DNA of 22,237 nucleotides from JBIOJM01 sp044450785 (GTDB taxonomy: Bacteria; Planctomycetota; Planctomycetia; Isosphaerales; Isosphaeraceae). Made by a program: the position numbers and the translations under genes. The notes under the pieces are model-generated. The model ran no database searches, had not been told where the DNA came from, and saw nothing but the letters and a program-made list of their open reading frames with translations. Location of the stretch: assembly GCA_044450785.1 (NCBI GenBank), contig JBIOJM010000147.1, positions 1-22,237 of the forward strand. Reading direction: 5' to 3'. This document shows, piece after piece, positions 7,670-15,800 of the stretch. The number at the start of each line of letters is the position of its first letter. The stretch's first letter is position 1.

Positions 7670-8620
7670 TCAGGAGGATGCCCGCGGGATTGGATCGATG
7701 GTGAAGAGTGACCGGCTTCTGGACCTGCGTCGGCCGAAGCGGAACGCCCAGCGGAGCACGAACAGGCCGAGCACGAAGAGCGGTATCCAGGGAGCCAGCG
7801 CGACCAGCACGAGCAAGACGAACTTGCCGAACTCGACGAGGGCTTCGTAAGAGCCAAAGAATGTGCGGCCGATTTGGGTCTGGAACGTGGCAGCAATCGG
7901 GGGTTTGTAGTCTTTCCATTCCGTCGCCTCGATGGTGACCGTCGAGAGCTCGGTCCGATTGGCCAGGAAGCGGAGCCGGCCCTCCATTTGCTCGACCTCA
8001 CCTCGGACCCGGCTCAGCTCTTTCTCGACCTCCAGGATGTCCTTGAGCTTGCCGGTCGAGTCGGCGAGGTGCTTGAGCAGCCGCTTTTCCTCCTCGCGCT
8101 TGTTGCGGATCCGGGCCTCGAGGTCGAAAAACTCCTCGGTCACATCCTGCGAGCCAACGTGATTTTGCCGGACTTCGCCCAGCCGGCTGACAGCGCTCAC
8201 GAACGCACTGAAATGGTCGATCGGCACGCGCACGCGCCACGTCCCCCGGCGCTGAAAGGCGGTCAGACTCGATTGGTCCGACTCGGCCAGGAATCCGTTG
8301 TGCTCGTTGATCAGCCTGAGGATCGCTCCCTCGGTGCCGCTCAAGCTATCGACCACCAGGTCGATGCGGGCGTCGTAGATGATCTTGCGGGAGTTGGTGG
8401 GCGACCGAGCAGGGGACGAGGCGTTTTCTGCTGGCTGTTTGCTTGCCTGACCATCGGTCGCGGCTGGCGTCCCCGCGACGAAGTTCCTCGAATTGTCCGC
8501 GCTCTGTTCGGCTGCACAGCCGCCGGCAAATGAGGTGGCGAGCGCTGCCAGACCGACAAGAACCGCCGCCTTGGTCGATCGTCCAGGAGAGTATGGCGGG
8601 GTTACTGGACGGCGCTTCAT
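7670..8620 (-). CDS. DUF4349 domain lipoprotein
   Basis: A 316-residue probable lipoprotein. A basic N-terminus and hydrophobic core end in a lipobox, FAGGC, with acylated C35. After a Ser/Ala/Pro-rich spacer comes a DUF4349 domain (about 78-292): KIIYDARIDLVVDSLSGTEGAILRLI, then WRVRVPIDHFSAFVSAVSRLGEVRQNHVGSQDVTEEFFDLEARIRNK. A charged coiled coil follows (about 165-220), then RTELSTVTIEATE and one transmembrane helix (about 266-292) with an arginine-rich tail. The topology suggests anchoring at both ends. The molecular function is unknown; DUF4349 proteins are common envelope proteins. GGGAG about 8 bases upstream supports the start. The MITE-like element begins only 15 bases upstream of the start codon. 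Confidence 0.93.
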   Translation of the reverse strand: MKRRPVTPPYSPGRSTKAAVLVGLAALATSFAGGCAAEQSADNSRNFVAGTPAATDGQASKQPAENASSPARSPTNSRKIIYDARIDLVVDSLSGTEGAILRLINEHNGFLAESDQSSLTAFQRRGTWRVRVPIDHFSAFVSAVSRLGEVRQNHVGSQDVTEEFFDLEARIRNKREEEKRLLKHLADSTGKLKDILEVEKELSRVRGEVEQMEGRLRFLANRTELSTVTIEATEWKDYKPPIAATFQTQIGRTFFGSYEALVEFGKFVLLVLVALAPWIPLFVLGLFVLRWAFRFGRRRSRSRSLFTIDPIPRASS

Positions 8621-8634
8621 CAGGTAACTCCCTT

Positions 8635-8782
8635 AGGAACGGGCCCGAAATAACTTCCCGCCTTCGTATTTGTGTGCCACTGGCTATGCCAGTGTCCCCA
8701 TGCTTGGGCGGGCACTGGCAAAGCCAGTGGCACCCGGAAAACCAGAGGAGCTTAATCGGGAAGTTATTTCCGACCTGTTCCT
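8635..8782. mobile_element. REPIN/MITE-like element with 26-base terminal inverted repeats
   Basis: The left end (8635-8660) and right end (8757-8782) are inverted copies matching at 23 of 26 positions; the inner 14 bases (GAAATAACTTCCCG) match perfectly. Inside, GTGCCACTGGC (8674-8684) is repeated inverted as GCCAGTGGCAC (8723-8733). Each inner arm also forms its own hairpin: CACTGGC-TAT-GCCAGTG (8678-8694) and CACTGGC-AAA-GCCAGTG (8713-8729). There is no coding capacity and no clear target duplication. The paired hairpins in opposite orientation resemble REP doublets moved by RAYT transposases; the longer ends resemble a MITE. I recall the CACTGGC/GCCAGTG hairpin as common in planctomycete genomes, which is not verified here. 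It lies in the leader of the DUF4349 gene. Confidence 0.75.
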
Positions 8783-8867
8783 TCCTGGTCGTGGCGATGG
8801 CGACGCGTGGCGACATCGGTGCTAACTGATTAGACGCTTGAACAGCCTCAGCGGTTCCGATCGGTCT

Positions 8868-9188
8868 TCACGGCATCACCATTTCGGGCTCGATGCCCAG
8901 CAGAGCGGCGCCGGCCGCCTTCTTCACGTTCGGGTCCGGGTCGTGCGCGAGTGCGATCAGATCGGGAACGGCCTCCCTGGCCTCCGGGCCGAACTTTCCC
9001 AGCGCGGTGACGAACTCCATCCGGGCGAGGGAGTGGTCACGCCGGAGTGCGATGATCAGGCGCGGGATTGACCTGTTGGCGGTCGGGCCGATCGCGCCCA
9101 AGGCCCGAGCCGCCATGTACCCCATCTGGGAGTCGTCCAGCCGCTGCATGAGTTTGGGGACCGCTGGCCCGGCAATCGGCGCGAGCAT
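8868..9188 (-). CDS. Short HEAT-repeat protein, possibly a remnant
   Basis: From the ATG at 9188 this encodes 106 residues that consist almost entirely of HEAT-like helical pairs: GPAVPKLMQRLDDSQMGYMAARALGAIG, then SIPRLIIALRRDHSLARMEFVTALGKFG, then AVPDLIALAHDPDPNVKKAAGAALLGI. HEAT repeats are protein-binding scaffolds, and no specific role can be inferred. The frame stays open upstream to 9275, but that part overlaps the previous gene's C-terminus and does not look like HEAT sequence. The first repeat is therefore abrupt. The protein is either a very small HEAT protein, 13 bases behind the upstream gene, or the 3' end of a larger gene that lost its front. There is no Shine-Dalgarno sequence. 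Confidence 0.6.
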   Translation of the reverse strand: MLAPIAGPAVPKLMQRLDDSQMGYMAARALGAIGPTANRSIPRLIIALRRDHSLARMEFVTALGKFGPEAREAVPDLIALAHDPDPNVKKAAGAALLGIEPEMVMP

Positions 9189-9201
9189 GAACAACCAGAC
9201 T

Positions 9202-9678
9202 CTATTCGATGCACGGGATGCACCTGCCTGTTGGCTTCTCGGTATGGAAGTCGTATCCATTCCCATCCAATTCATTAAATATCTCTAACCATCCTTTATC
9301 AAGCTGAATGAGAATCCTCGACCAGATTTCGACCTCTCTTTCGTCGATCGACATCTCACCTTGCCCGAGCGTCACTGATCTGATCGAGGCGCCGATGGCA
9401 GCGTTGATCTTCACAATGCGGTTGTTAACCCACCTGATGGTCGATCCTTCGATCGAAAACGGCAGCGAAAAGTCCTCTGCTATCCAGAGATCATCGAATC
9501 CTGACCACGATATTGCGATGAGCTTGTTTGCGTCGGTGTAGAGCCGGATGGGAAGATCAGTCCAGCTATCCCAGGTGCCGTCATCAAGGAGTAGTTCCGC
9601 AGTCTCAAACCGGACAATCGTCGCGCCGACAACGGCAGCGAAATGCGATCGGATGTCTCCAATTCTGTGGTCGATCAT
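9202..9678 (-). CDS. Hypothetical protein, 158 residues
   Basis: I do not recognise this family with certainty. The protein is soluble, acidic and tryptophan-rich, with beta-rich segments: ATIVRFETAELLLDDGTWDSW, LIAISWSGFDDLWIAEDF and SIRSVTLGQGEMSIDEREVEIWSRI, ending in WLEIFNELDGNGYDFH. There is no signal peptide. The size and composition resemble small immunity-type or SUKH-like proteins, but no motif proves this and no toxin gene is adjacent. The ATG at 9678 was chosen; a TTG at 9705 would add nine residues. The local base composition is clearly less GC-rich than its neighbours, which hints at separate origin. The HEAT fragment follows 13 bases downstream on the same strand. Confidence 0.6.
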   Translation of the reverse strand: MIDHRIGDIRSHFAAVVGATIVRFETAELLLDDGTWDSWTDLPIRLYTDANKLIAISWSGFDDLWIAEDFSLPFSIEGSTIRWVNNRIVKINAAIGASIRSVTLGQGEMSIDEREVEIWSRILIQLDKGWLEIFNELDGNGYDFHTEKPTGRCIPCIE

Positions 9679-9756
9679 CGCCGGGTGGTCGGTGGAGTGT
9701 GGCAAATCTCGTTTCTGGTCGAGCCTTCACGAACCGGATTCGACGTACGTCCTTGA

Positions 9757-9879
9757 TCATCGTACCAGTTTGCGTCGATCCGAAGGCGCGAGTCCCGGTG
9801 GTAGCGGCTGGCCCGATAGCCAGGCGCGAACGACCTCCGTGAAGAGCCGGGGCGCCTCCAGGTTCCAACGTGCAACCGA
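9757..9879 (-). pseudogene. C-terminal fragment of an alpha/beta-hydrolase
   Basis: On the minus strand about 40 residues read ARWNLEAPRLFTEVVRAWL and then SGQPLPPGLAPSDRRKLVR before a stop. N-L-E-x-P-x-x-F-x-x-x-V-x-x-WL is the usual end of alpha/beta-hydrolase proteins, after the catalytic histidine. Upstream residues in the same frame do not continue the fold, and no nucleophile elbow is present. It is best read as a decayed gene end left by rearrangement. The match is by pattern only. Confidence 0.4.
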
Positions 9880-9898
9880 AATGACTTCCCTCGACTTA

Positions 9899-9921
9899 CA
9901 TCTTACATTCAGGGTAAGATG
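9899..9921. promoter_or_regulatory. Perfect 8-base inverted repeat upstream of the DUF1264 gene
   Basis: CATCTTAC (9899-9906) and GTAAGATG (9914-9921) are perfect inverted arms around a 7-base centre, about 38 bases upstream of the start codon at 9959. The position and AT-rich content fit an operator or a small hairpin in the leader. There is no T-tract, so it is not a terminator. Its function is inferred from position only. Confidence 0.3.
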
Positions 9922-9958
9922 AGGAACTTTGACTTCTTTCACCAACGAGGATTCTCTT

Positions 9959-10672
9959 ATGGATCGCCGTCATTGGCTTGGATTGATCGGCTCAGGTGTC
10001 GGAGTCTCGTTGGACGGCGCGGCGCACGGGGCGGACGAGCATCGCGCTGCTGAGAAAACCGCGGGGGGCCTGATGGCCCCCGTGCAGTCGCTGCACGCCC
10101 ATTTCTGTGGCATCCACATCGCCAAGAGCAACCCGAAATTCCAGCTCATCGCCCAGCATTACTGCATGTCACGCTCCGAGGAGATGCATCAGTGCCTCCT
10201 CTACGATTCCTGCGAAAAGAACGCCAAGCTTCTGGGCGTCGAGTACATCGTCTCCGATCGGCTCTACCGCCAGTTGCCCGATGCCGAGAAGAAGTACTGG
10301 CACCCGCACACCTACGAGGTACTGGCCGGCGGCCTGATCGCCCCGAGCATGAAGCCCGACGACGAGCTGGCGTTCATGAAGGCGCTCCTGACCACCTGGG
10401 GCAAGACCTGGCATACCTGGCCCGACCCTCGAACTCCCGTCCCCTTGGGCGAGCCTCTGTTGATGTGGGCGGTCACCGGCGATGGACAACTGGAAGAATC
10501 CGTGCTTGACGCGCGCGACAAGCAATTCAACGTCAAGGCAGCGGAAATCCGTGAGAAACGCGGCCAATCGATCGGGTGGCGGGTTCCCAAGGTTTCGCTT
10601 CCCAGGTCGGTCGATCAGGTCGGACGCCAGTGGACCGACGATGGCGAAGACAAGCCCACTCCACGACGATGA
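9959..10672 (+). CDS. DUF1264 (oil-body-associated-protein-like) exported protein
   Basis: A 237-residue protein. The N-terminus MDRRHWLGLIGSGVGVSL has a twin-arginine-like RRxWL start and a weak hydrophobic stretch, suggesting Tat export, although the hydrophobic core is short. The DUF1264 domain covers about residues 42-200: SLHAHFCGIHIAKSNPK, QHYCMSRSEEMHQCLLYDS, AKLLGVEYIVSDRLYRQLP and the strongly conserved YWHPHTYEVLAGGLIAPS. These cysteines and histidines are the family signature; biochemical function is unknown, and plant members associate with oil bodies. The ATG at 9959 was preferred to the one at 9929 because AGGA lies about 8 bases upstream and the twin arginine then sits at the N-terminus. 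The gene stands alone. Confidence 0.88.
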   Translation: MDRRHWLGLIGSGVGVSLDGAAHGADEHRAAEKTAGGLMAPVQSLHAHFCGIHIAKSNPKFQLIAQHYCMSRSEEMHQCLLYDSCEKNAKLLGVEYIVSDRLYRQLPDAEKKYWHPHTYEVLAGGLIAPSMKPDDELAFMKALLTTWGKTWHTWPDPRTPVPLGEPLLMWAVTGDGQLEESVLDARDKQFNVKAAEIREKRGQSIGWRVPKVSLPRSVDQVGRQWTDDGEDKPTPRR

Positions 10673-10909
10673 GCTCGGATTCTGAGCCTTTCTTCTCCTT
10701 CCGCAGTGGCCTCGCATGTACGCTCACAACACGCGGGGTCTGTTTTTTCCCGCGTAGATCATTTCGACCGCGGAAAGGTAAGATATGGATTAGAGATGAG
10801 GCAGGTTCGCATGGGAGAGCCACCGAAATGCACCCAACTTTCACGGCTTTGCCCGCGGACTCATTGAACAGCCGTGAGAATCGCCATAGAACCGAGCAGA
10901 GTCGATCCC

Positions 10910-11515
10910 ATGTCCACAATCACCCCGACGCATTCAGGGCCGTCGTTGGAACCATTGGCATCGCCGGTCGTCTATCGCATTTCCGTCGACGAGTACGAGA
11001 GGATGGCGGGGATGCTCGACGATCCCCGTGTTGAGCTGATCGACGGTTACCTGGTGAGGAAGATGGGAAAGAAACCGGCGCACTGCTGGGCCGTCGATCG
11101 TACCGAGGAAGCATTGAGGGCGTTGCTTCCGCCGGGATGGACCCTTCGCAGGGAAGGCCCGGTGCGGATTCCGAACTTTGACGAACCCGAACCTGATCTG
11201 GCCGTTGTAAAGGGTCCGCGCGACGTCTACCGCACGCGCCATCCCGACCCGGCGGACGTGACGCTTTTGGTCGAAGTCGCGGAATCCAGCCTCGACCGCG
11301 ACAGGGGCGAGAAACGGGCCGCGTACGCCAAGAGCCACGATCCGATCGCCGTCTACTGGATCGTCAACTTGATCGACCGCCAGGTCGAGGTGTATACCGA
11401 CCCTTTCACCGACGTGTATCGATCGTGCGAGGTCTTCAAGCCCGGCCAGGATGTTCCGGTCGTGATCCATGGCGTCGAGGTCGGTCGGATCGCCGTCGCT
11501 GATATCCTGCCTTGA
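10910..11515 (+). CDS. Uma2 family (DUF820) putative restriction-endonuclease-fold protein
   Basis: A 201-residue protein of the Uma2/DUF820 family, with a PD-(D/E)XK nuclease fold. Family hallmarks are YRISVDEYERM, VELIDGYLV (41-49), PEPDLAVVKG (93-102, with D96), LLVEVAESSLDRDRGEKRAAYAKS (119-142, with E122 and K135) and YWIVNL (149-154). The likely metal-binding and catalytic residues D96, E122 and K135 are all kept. Members are multiplied in planctomycetes and cyanobacteria; their substrate is not established. Earlier in-frame starts exist at 10874, but the ATG at 10910 matches the usual family N-terminus. A terminator hairpin follows about 64 bases after the stop. The 237-base gap before the gene shows no other coding sequence. 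Confidence 0.92.
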   Translation: MSTITPTHSGPSLEPLASPVVYRISVDEYERMAGMLDDPRVELIDGYLVRKMGKKPAHCWAVDRTEEALRALLPPGWTLRREGPVRIPNFDEPEPDLAVVKGPRDVYRTRHPDPADVTLLVEVAESSLDRDRGEKRAAYAKSHDPIAVYWIVNLIDRQVEVYTDPFTDVYRSCEVFKPGQDVPVVIHGVEVGRIAVADILP

Positions 11516-11578
11516 CGGGCATCGCGGGCACGATCAGGGCCTCGACCACCCCCACGACCACGCGTCGAGGCGGCTCGT

Positions 11579-11602
11579 AGGGGGGCGCGCCCCCCTGCTT
11601 TT
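11579..11602 (+). terminator. Intrinsic terminator between convergent genes
   Basis: A perfect palindrome AGGGGGGCGCGCCCCCCT (11579-11596) forms a 7-base GC stem around CGCG, followed by GCTTTTCT on the plus strand. It lies between the Uma2 stop (11515) and the 3' end of the convergent hydrolase gene (11604), and the T-run favours termination of plus-strand transcripts. Confidence 0.7.
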
Positions 11603-11603
11603 C

Positions 11604-12581
11604 TCACCCTTTGTGGAACTGTCGCGCGAAGAACGCCGTCATGTCGCGGAACACGTCTTCGTTGGGATCGTCCTGCATCGGGAAATCGGCCCGGTGGCGG
11701 AGGATGCATTCCACTCCGAGCGGGTCGAGCCGGGACTTGAGCGCCGCGCCGAATCGAGGGTGATGAATCCCATGCCCCGGTTTGGCGCCGGCCGGAAGCG
11801 GCGCGTTCGGCTCGGCGTAAAACAGGATGGCCGGAGGGTCATCGGCCGAGACGTAGGAGAGAGGTGATGCCTCCTCGTAGAGCCGGTGCGTCCTGGGCGA
11901 GTCCAGCTCGGCGTCGGACCTGATGCCGTAGAACCACCGCAGCGCGGGGTGCTCGTGGGCCCGGCCGCCGATCGTCTCCTTGATGAACCGCGGATCGTAC
12001 GAGGTCTGTGCACCCTCGACGCCCAGGCACGCCACTCGCGATGACCTGCGCGCGATCGGGTCGTCACTCCCGGGGTCGGCCAGGTCGTCGTGAAAACCAA
12101 CCCAGAGCGCGATGCCGGCACCCGCCGAGTTGCCGGATGCGCCGATTCGGCCGGGGTCGATTCCCAGGTCGTTCGCTTTGAATCGAATAAACTGGATCGC
12201 CCGAGCCCCATCGAGCATCGGAGCCGGAAACGGCGCCGTCTGCGACAGCCGATAGTTCGCCGACGCGACCGAGATCCCGGCATCCAGGCACTTCGAAACC
12301 AGCCGGGCCGGGATGCTCGATTTGTCGCCGTTCCGAAACCCGCCGCCGTGAAAAAAGATCACCAGAGGCACAGGGCCGGGCTGGCCCGGCTTCGGTTTCG
12401 CCTGCCACAGGTCGAGCACGTTCCGGTCGTGCGGACCGTAGCGAATGTCCACGATGTCGGGTCGTGGTTTGATGGGCTCGAACAGCCGGAGCGGACGGCC
12501 CCAGCTTCGCCAGGAAATCAGGGAAATCAGCACGAGCATGCCCAGCACCGCCGCGTGGCGGGTTCGCGGATGACCCATCAT
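11604..12581 (-). CDS. Alpha/beta-hydrolase fold esterase (BD-FAE/lipase-like), membrane-anchored or exported
   Basis: A 325-residue protein with an N-terminal hydrophobic segment (about 9-24, HAAVLGMLVLISLISW) that acts as signal peptide or anchor. The hormone-sensitive-lipase/BD-FAE type hydrolase domain follows: FFHGGGFRNGDKSS with the oxyanion motif HGGG (78-81), SVASANYRLS (104-113) and the nucleophile elbow GNSAG (150-154, S152). The catalytic acid is less obvious: the usual G-x-x-D position after ILFY reads AEPNAPLP, so E257 or another residue may replace aspartate. A C-terminal histidine is available at H296. Substrate is unknown, probably an ester. The first of two adjacent ATGs was chosen; AGGTG lies about 6 bases upstream. 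The gene is divergent from the giant surface protein. Confidence 0.9.
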   Translation of the reverse strand: MMGHPRTRHAAVLGMLVLISLISWRSWGRPLRLFEPIKPRPDIVDIRYGPHDRNVLDLWQAKPKPGQPGPVPLVIFFHGGGFRNGDKSSIPARLVSKCLDAGISVASANYRLSQTAPFPAPMLDGARAIQFIRFKANDLGIDPGRIGASGNSAGAGIALWVGFHDDLADPGSDDPIARRSSRVACLGVEGAQTSYDPRFIKETIGGRAHEHPALRWFYGIRSDAELDSPRTHRLYEEASPLSYVSADDPPAILFYAEPNAPLPAGAKPGHGIHHPRFGAALKSRLDPLGVECILRHRADFPMQDDPNEDVFRDMTAFFARQFHKG

Positions 12582-12897
12582 CGATGCACCTCAGCGTTGC
12601 GAATCCCCGTCCACCCGGAGTGAACGTACCCGTTCTCGTCAGAACGGCGCTCTGATCATCACCGGCAGACGAATTGCAGCCAAGATAGTGTACACCACGC
12701 CCCCGCCCCGGGAATGTATTCCCGAATCGATCTCAATTCCCTCGATCTGTCCTATCTTATTCTGAGACGACCTGCGTCGCGACTGCGGACCCAGGGAGCA
12801 AGGATGATTGGGTGTGGGCGAAGAAGTTGTTTTCGGCAAGGTGGCGCGCCGAGGAGGGGGTCTGCGCCCGGCCGTTGATATCGAGACGAGGAATCTC
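12582..12897. other. Intergenic region between the divergent hydrolase and giant surface protein genes
   Basis: No gene is supported in these 316 bases. Two short hairpins are visible: CGTTCT-CGTC-AGAACG (12631-12646) and CGGGAA-TGTA-TTCCCG (12709-12724). Neither has a T-tract. Promoters for both divergent genes must lie here, but no clear -35/-10 pair could be assigned. Confidence 0.5.
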
Positions 12898-15800
12898 ATG
12901 TTCCGCGCCCGTCGTCGCCGTACCGAGCTGGCCGACTGCCGCCGAGCGCGCTTCTGGCGATCGGCGCTCTCGCTGGAAACGCTCGAGCCGCGCCGGCTGC
13001 TTTCGAGCTTCCTTGTGGACAGCACGGCGGACTCCGGTCCGGGATCGCTGCGAGCGGCGATGGTCGCCGCCAACGCCGATCCCAGCCCCGGCACCGACAA
13101 TATCTTTTTCGACATCCCCGCCTCGACGGCCCCGCTCCAGAACGTACCGGTCCCGGGTTTTGACCCCGGCACCCAGACCTGGACGATCGCGCTTGACAGC
13201 CCTCTCCCAACGATTACTCGTTCGGTCTCGATCGATGGATATACGCAGGCGCATTTCCCGATCTCGTACCTTTATCCCGCCTCGATCAGCTCGGCCGTCC
13301 AGACGGTCTCGGTCCTCGGCAGCCCGACCGGGGGAAACTTCACGCTCACGACTTCGGCGCCGCTGCCGGTCGGGACGACGGCACCTATTGCCTATACCGC
13401 GGACGCTGGCACTGTGCAGAACGCGCTGGGGGCGATCATCGGGGCCGGCAACGTGGCCGTCACCGGCGGACCGTTGCCGAACGGCAGCTTGACCATCACG
13501 TTCCAGGGTGCCGATGCAGGTCAGGCGATTCCGGATCTGAGCGTGACCAACAACAACTTGACCGGGGGAATCAGCCCGAGCGTCCTCGTCACCTCGGCGA
13601 CAGTGGGGGGGGTTGCCGGCCTCCCGACGTTGATCTCGTCGGTCCCGAACAACGTCGCGGCACTCGACGGCAACAATGCCCAGGTGCGCGTGATCGTCGA
13701 CGGCAGTAAGATCTCGAGCGGCCCCTTGGACATCGGGTTCGTGATCGACGCATCCAACAGCATCCTGCGTGGCCTGGCCATCGAAGGCTTCGGCGTCGGC
13801 GTGTCGGTCCCCAATACCACCGATGTTGGCGACCTGATCCAGGGGAACTTCATCGGCGTGTATGTGACCTACCCGGTCGATCCGCAGACGGGTATACCGC
13901 TCCCGTCACCAGACACGGTCGTGCTCGCCAGGCTGGGTAACACGCAGCAGGGCGTGGTTCTGGACTCGAAGAACACAACCGTGGGCGGCACTGAGCCCCA
14001 GGACAACAACGTCATCTCCGGCAATGGGGCGCAAGGTGTGTTGCTCCAGCCTGGCGCGTCGGGCAACCAGGTCCTGGGGAATCAGATCGGAGTGGTTGGA
14101 CCGATCATCGGCTACTACTACCAGGTGGGCAACGGCGCGGAGGGGGTGTTGATCGAGTCGTCGGGAAACGCAGGCAACCCGTCGAGCATCGTCTACTCAT
14201 CGAGCAACATCATCGGCGGCGCCGTCGCGGGGGCGGGCAACGTCATCTCGGCCAATTCCAGCTATGGCGTCCACATCGTGGGAGTCGGAGCGACGCGGAA
14301 CCTGGTCGAGGCGAACTACATCGGCGCGGCCCCGGGGGGCGGCTATGTCTTTGGGAGCGGCGACCCGGGGAACCAGGCCGACGGGGTGTGGATCGACGAC
14401 GCGCCGGATAACCAGGTGGGAGGCCCGGCGGCGTCCGACGGCAACGTGATCTCCTCGAATCAAGGCGATGGCGTCGATATCACCGGCAGCGACGGGCTGG
14501 GCAACACCGTGCTCAACAACATCATCGGCCTGACGGTTGGTGGAAGTGCGGTGCTGGGCAACGACCTGGCCGGGGTGGCGAACTACTCAGCGGGGACCGC
14601 GGTCGGACCGGGCAACGTGATCTCGGCGAACCTGATCGGCGTGCTGATCTCCGGCGCGACAGCCACCAATGTCACGGTGATCGGCAACCTGATCGGCACC
14701 GACGCGTCCGGCGAGGCCGACCTGGGCAACGCCCGGGCCGGGGTCGAGATCGACAGCGCGACGGGAGTGATTGTCGAAGGGAACGGCCAGGGATCGCAGG
14801 TCATCTCTGGCAACCTGGTGGGCGTGTCGATCAACGGACCCTCGGCAACGGGGATCCTGATCGCTGGCAACTTCATCGGGACCGACAAGTCGGGCACGGC
14901 CGACCGGGGCAACTCGAACGAGGGAGTGCTGATCGAGGGAGCATCCGGCAACACGGTGGGGGGTACGGTCAGTGGGGCCGGCAACGTGATCTCAACCAAC
15001 CACTGGGGCATCCGGCTGGACGGTTCCACGGCGATCAACAATTTAATTGAGGGGAATGACGTCGGGACCGACGTGACGGGGACGGCGCCGCTGGGCAATG
15101 AGGTCAACGGCATCATCATCAGCAACGATGCGTCCGACAACTCGATCGGGGGGACAGGCGGCGGCCAGGGCAATACGATCGCGTTCAACGTGGCGGCGGG
15201 TGTGAGCGTGCAGTCGGGTGCGGGCAACTCCATCCTGTCTAACAGCATCTTTTCCAATGGGCACCTGGGGATCGAGCTGCTCGGGACAGGCAATGATTCT
15301 CAAAACGCCCCGTCCATTTCTGGGGCGAGCGGCGGTGGAACAGGCAGCAACATCCAGGGGTCGCTCACCAGCGTCGCGAACACCAGCTTCCTGATTCAGT
15401 TCTTCAGCAACATCGCCCCCGACGCCTCGGGATTCGGCCAAGGCCAGACGTTCCTCGGCTCGACGCCAGTCATGACCAACGCCAGCGGCAGCGCCACGAT
15501 CAATTTCAACCTGTCCAACGGCCTCGCCGTCGGGGCTTGGGTGACCGTCACGGCGACCAACCAGAGCACCGGCGACACGTCAGCGTTCTCCAACGCCATC
15601 TCGGCGCAACCGGTGAGCGTCGCGTTCTCGATGGCCGACTTTCCGGTCGGTTCGACGGACGGGTCCGTGATGGTCGACATCCAGCGGACCGGTAACCTGA
15701 GCGTGGCCGTTTCGGTGAGCTACGCCACGTCGAACGGTTCCGCCATCGCCGGCCAGGATTACACCGCCACGGCGGGGACGCTCACATTTCCACCGAGCCA

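Noticed and set aside
9189..9275. Upstream extension of the HEAT-repeat frame
   Set aside because: It overlaps the C-terminus of the 9202-9678 gene in another frame and does not read as a HEAT helix, so the start was placed at 9188.
10934..11470. A 178-residue minus-strand frame opposite the Uma2 gene
   Set aside because: The plus strand carries all Uma2 motifs; the antisense frame has no domain.
12812..13492. A plus-strand frame of 226 residues overlapping the start of the giant gene
   Set aside because: Arg/Ser/Pro-rich with no domain. The overlapping frame from 12898 has a ribosome binding site, an LEPR-XLL motif and continuous homology between modules.
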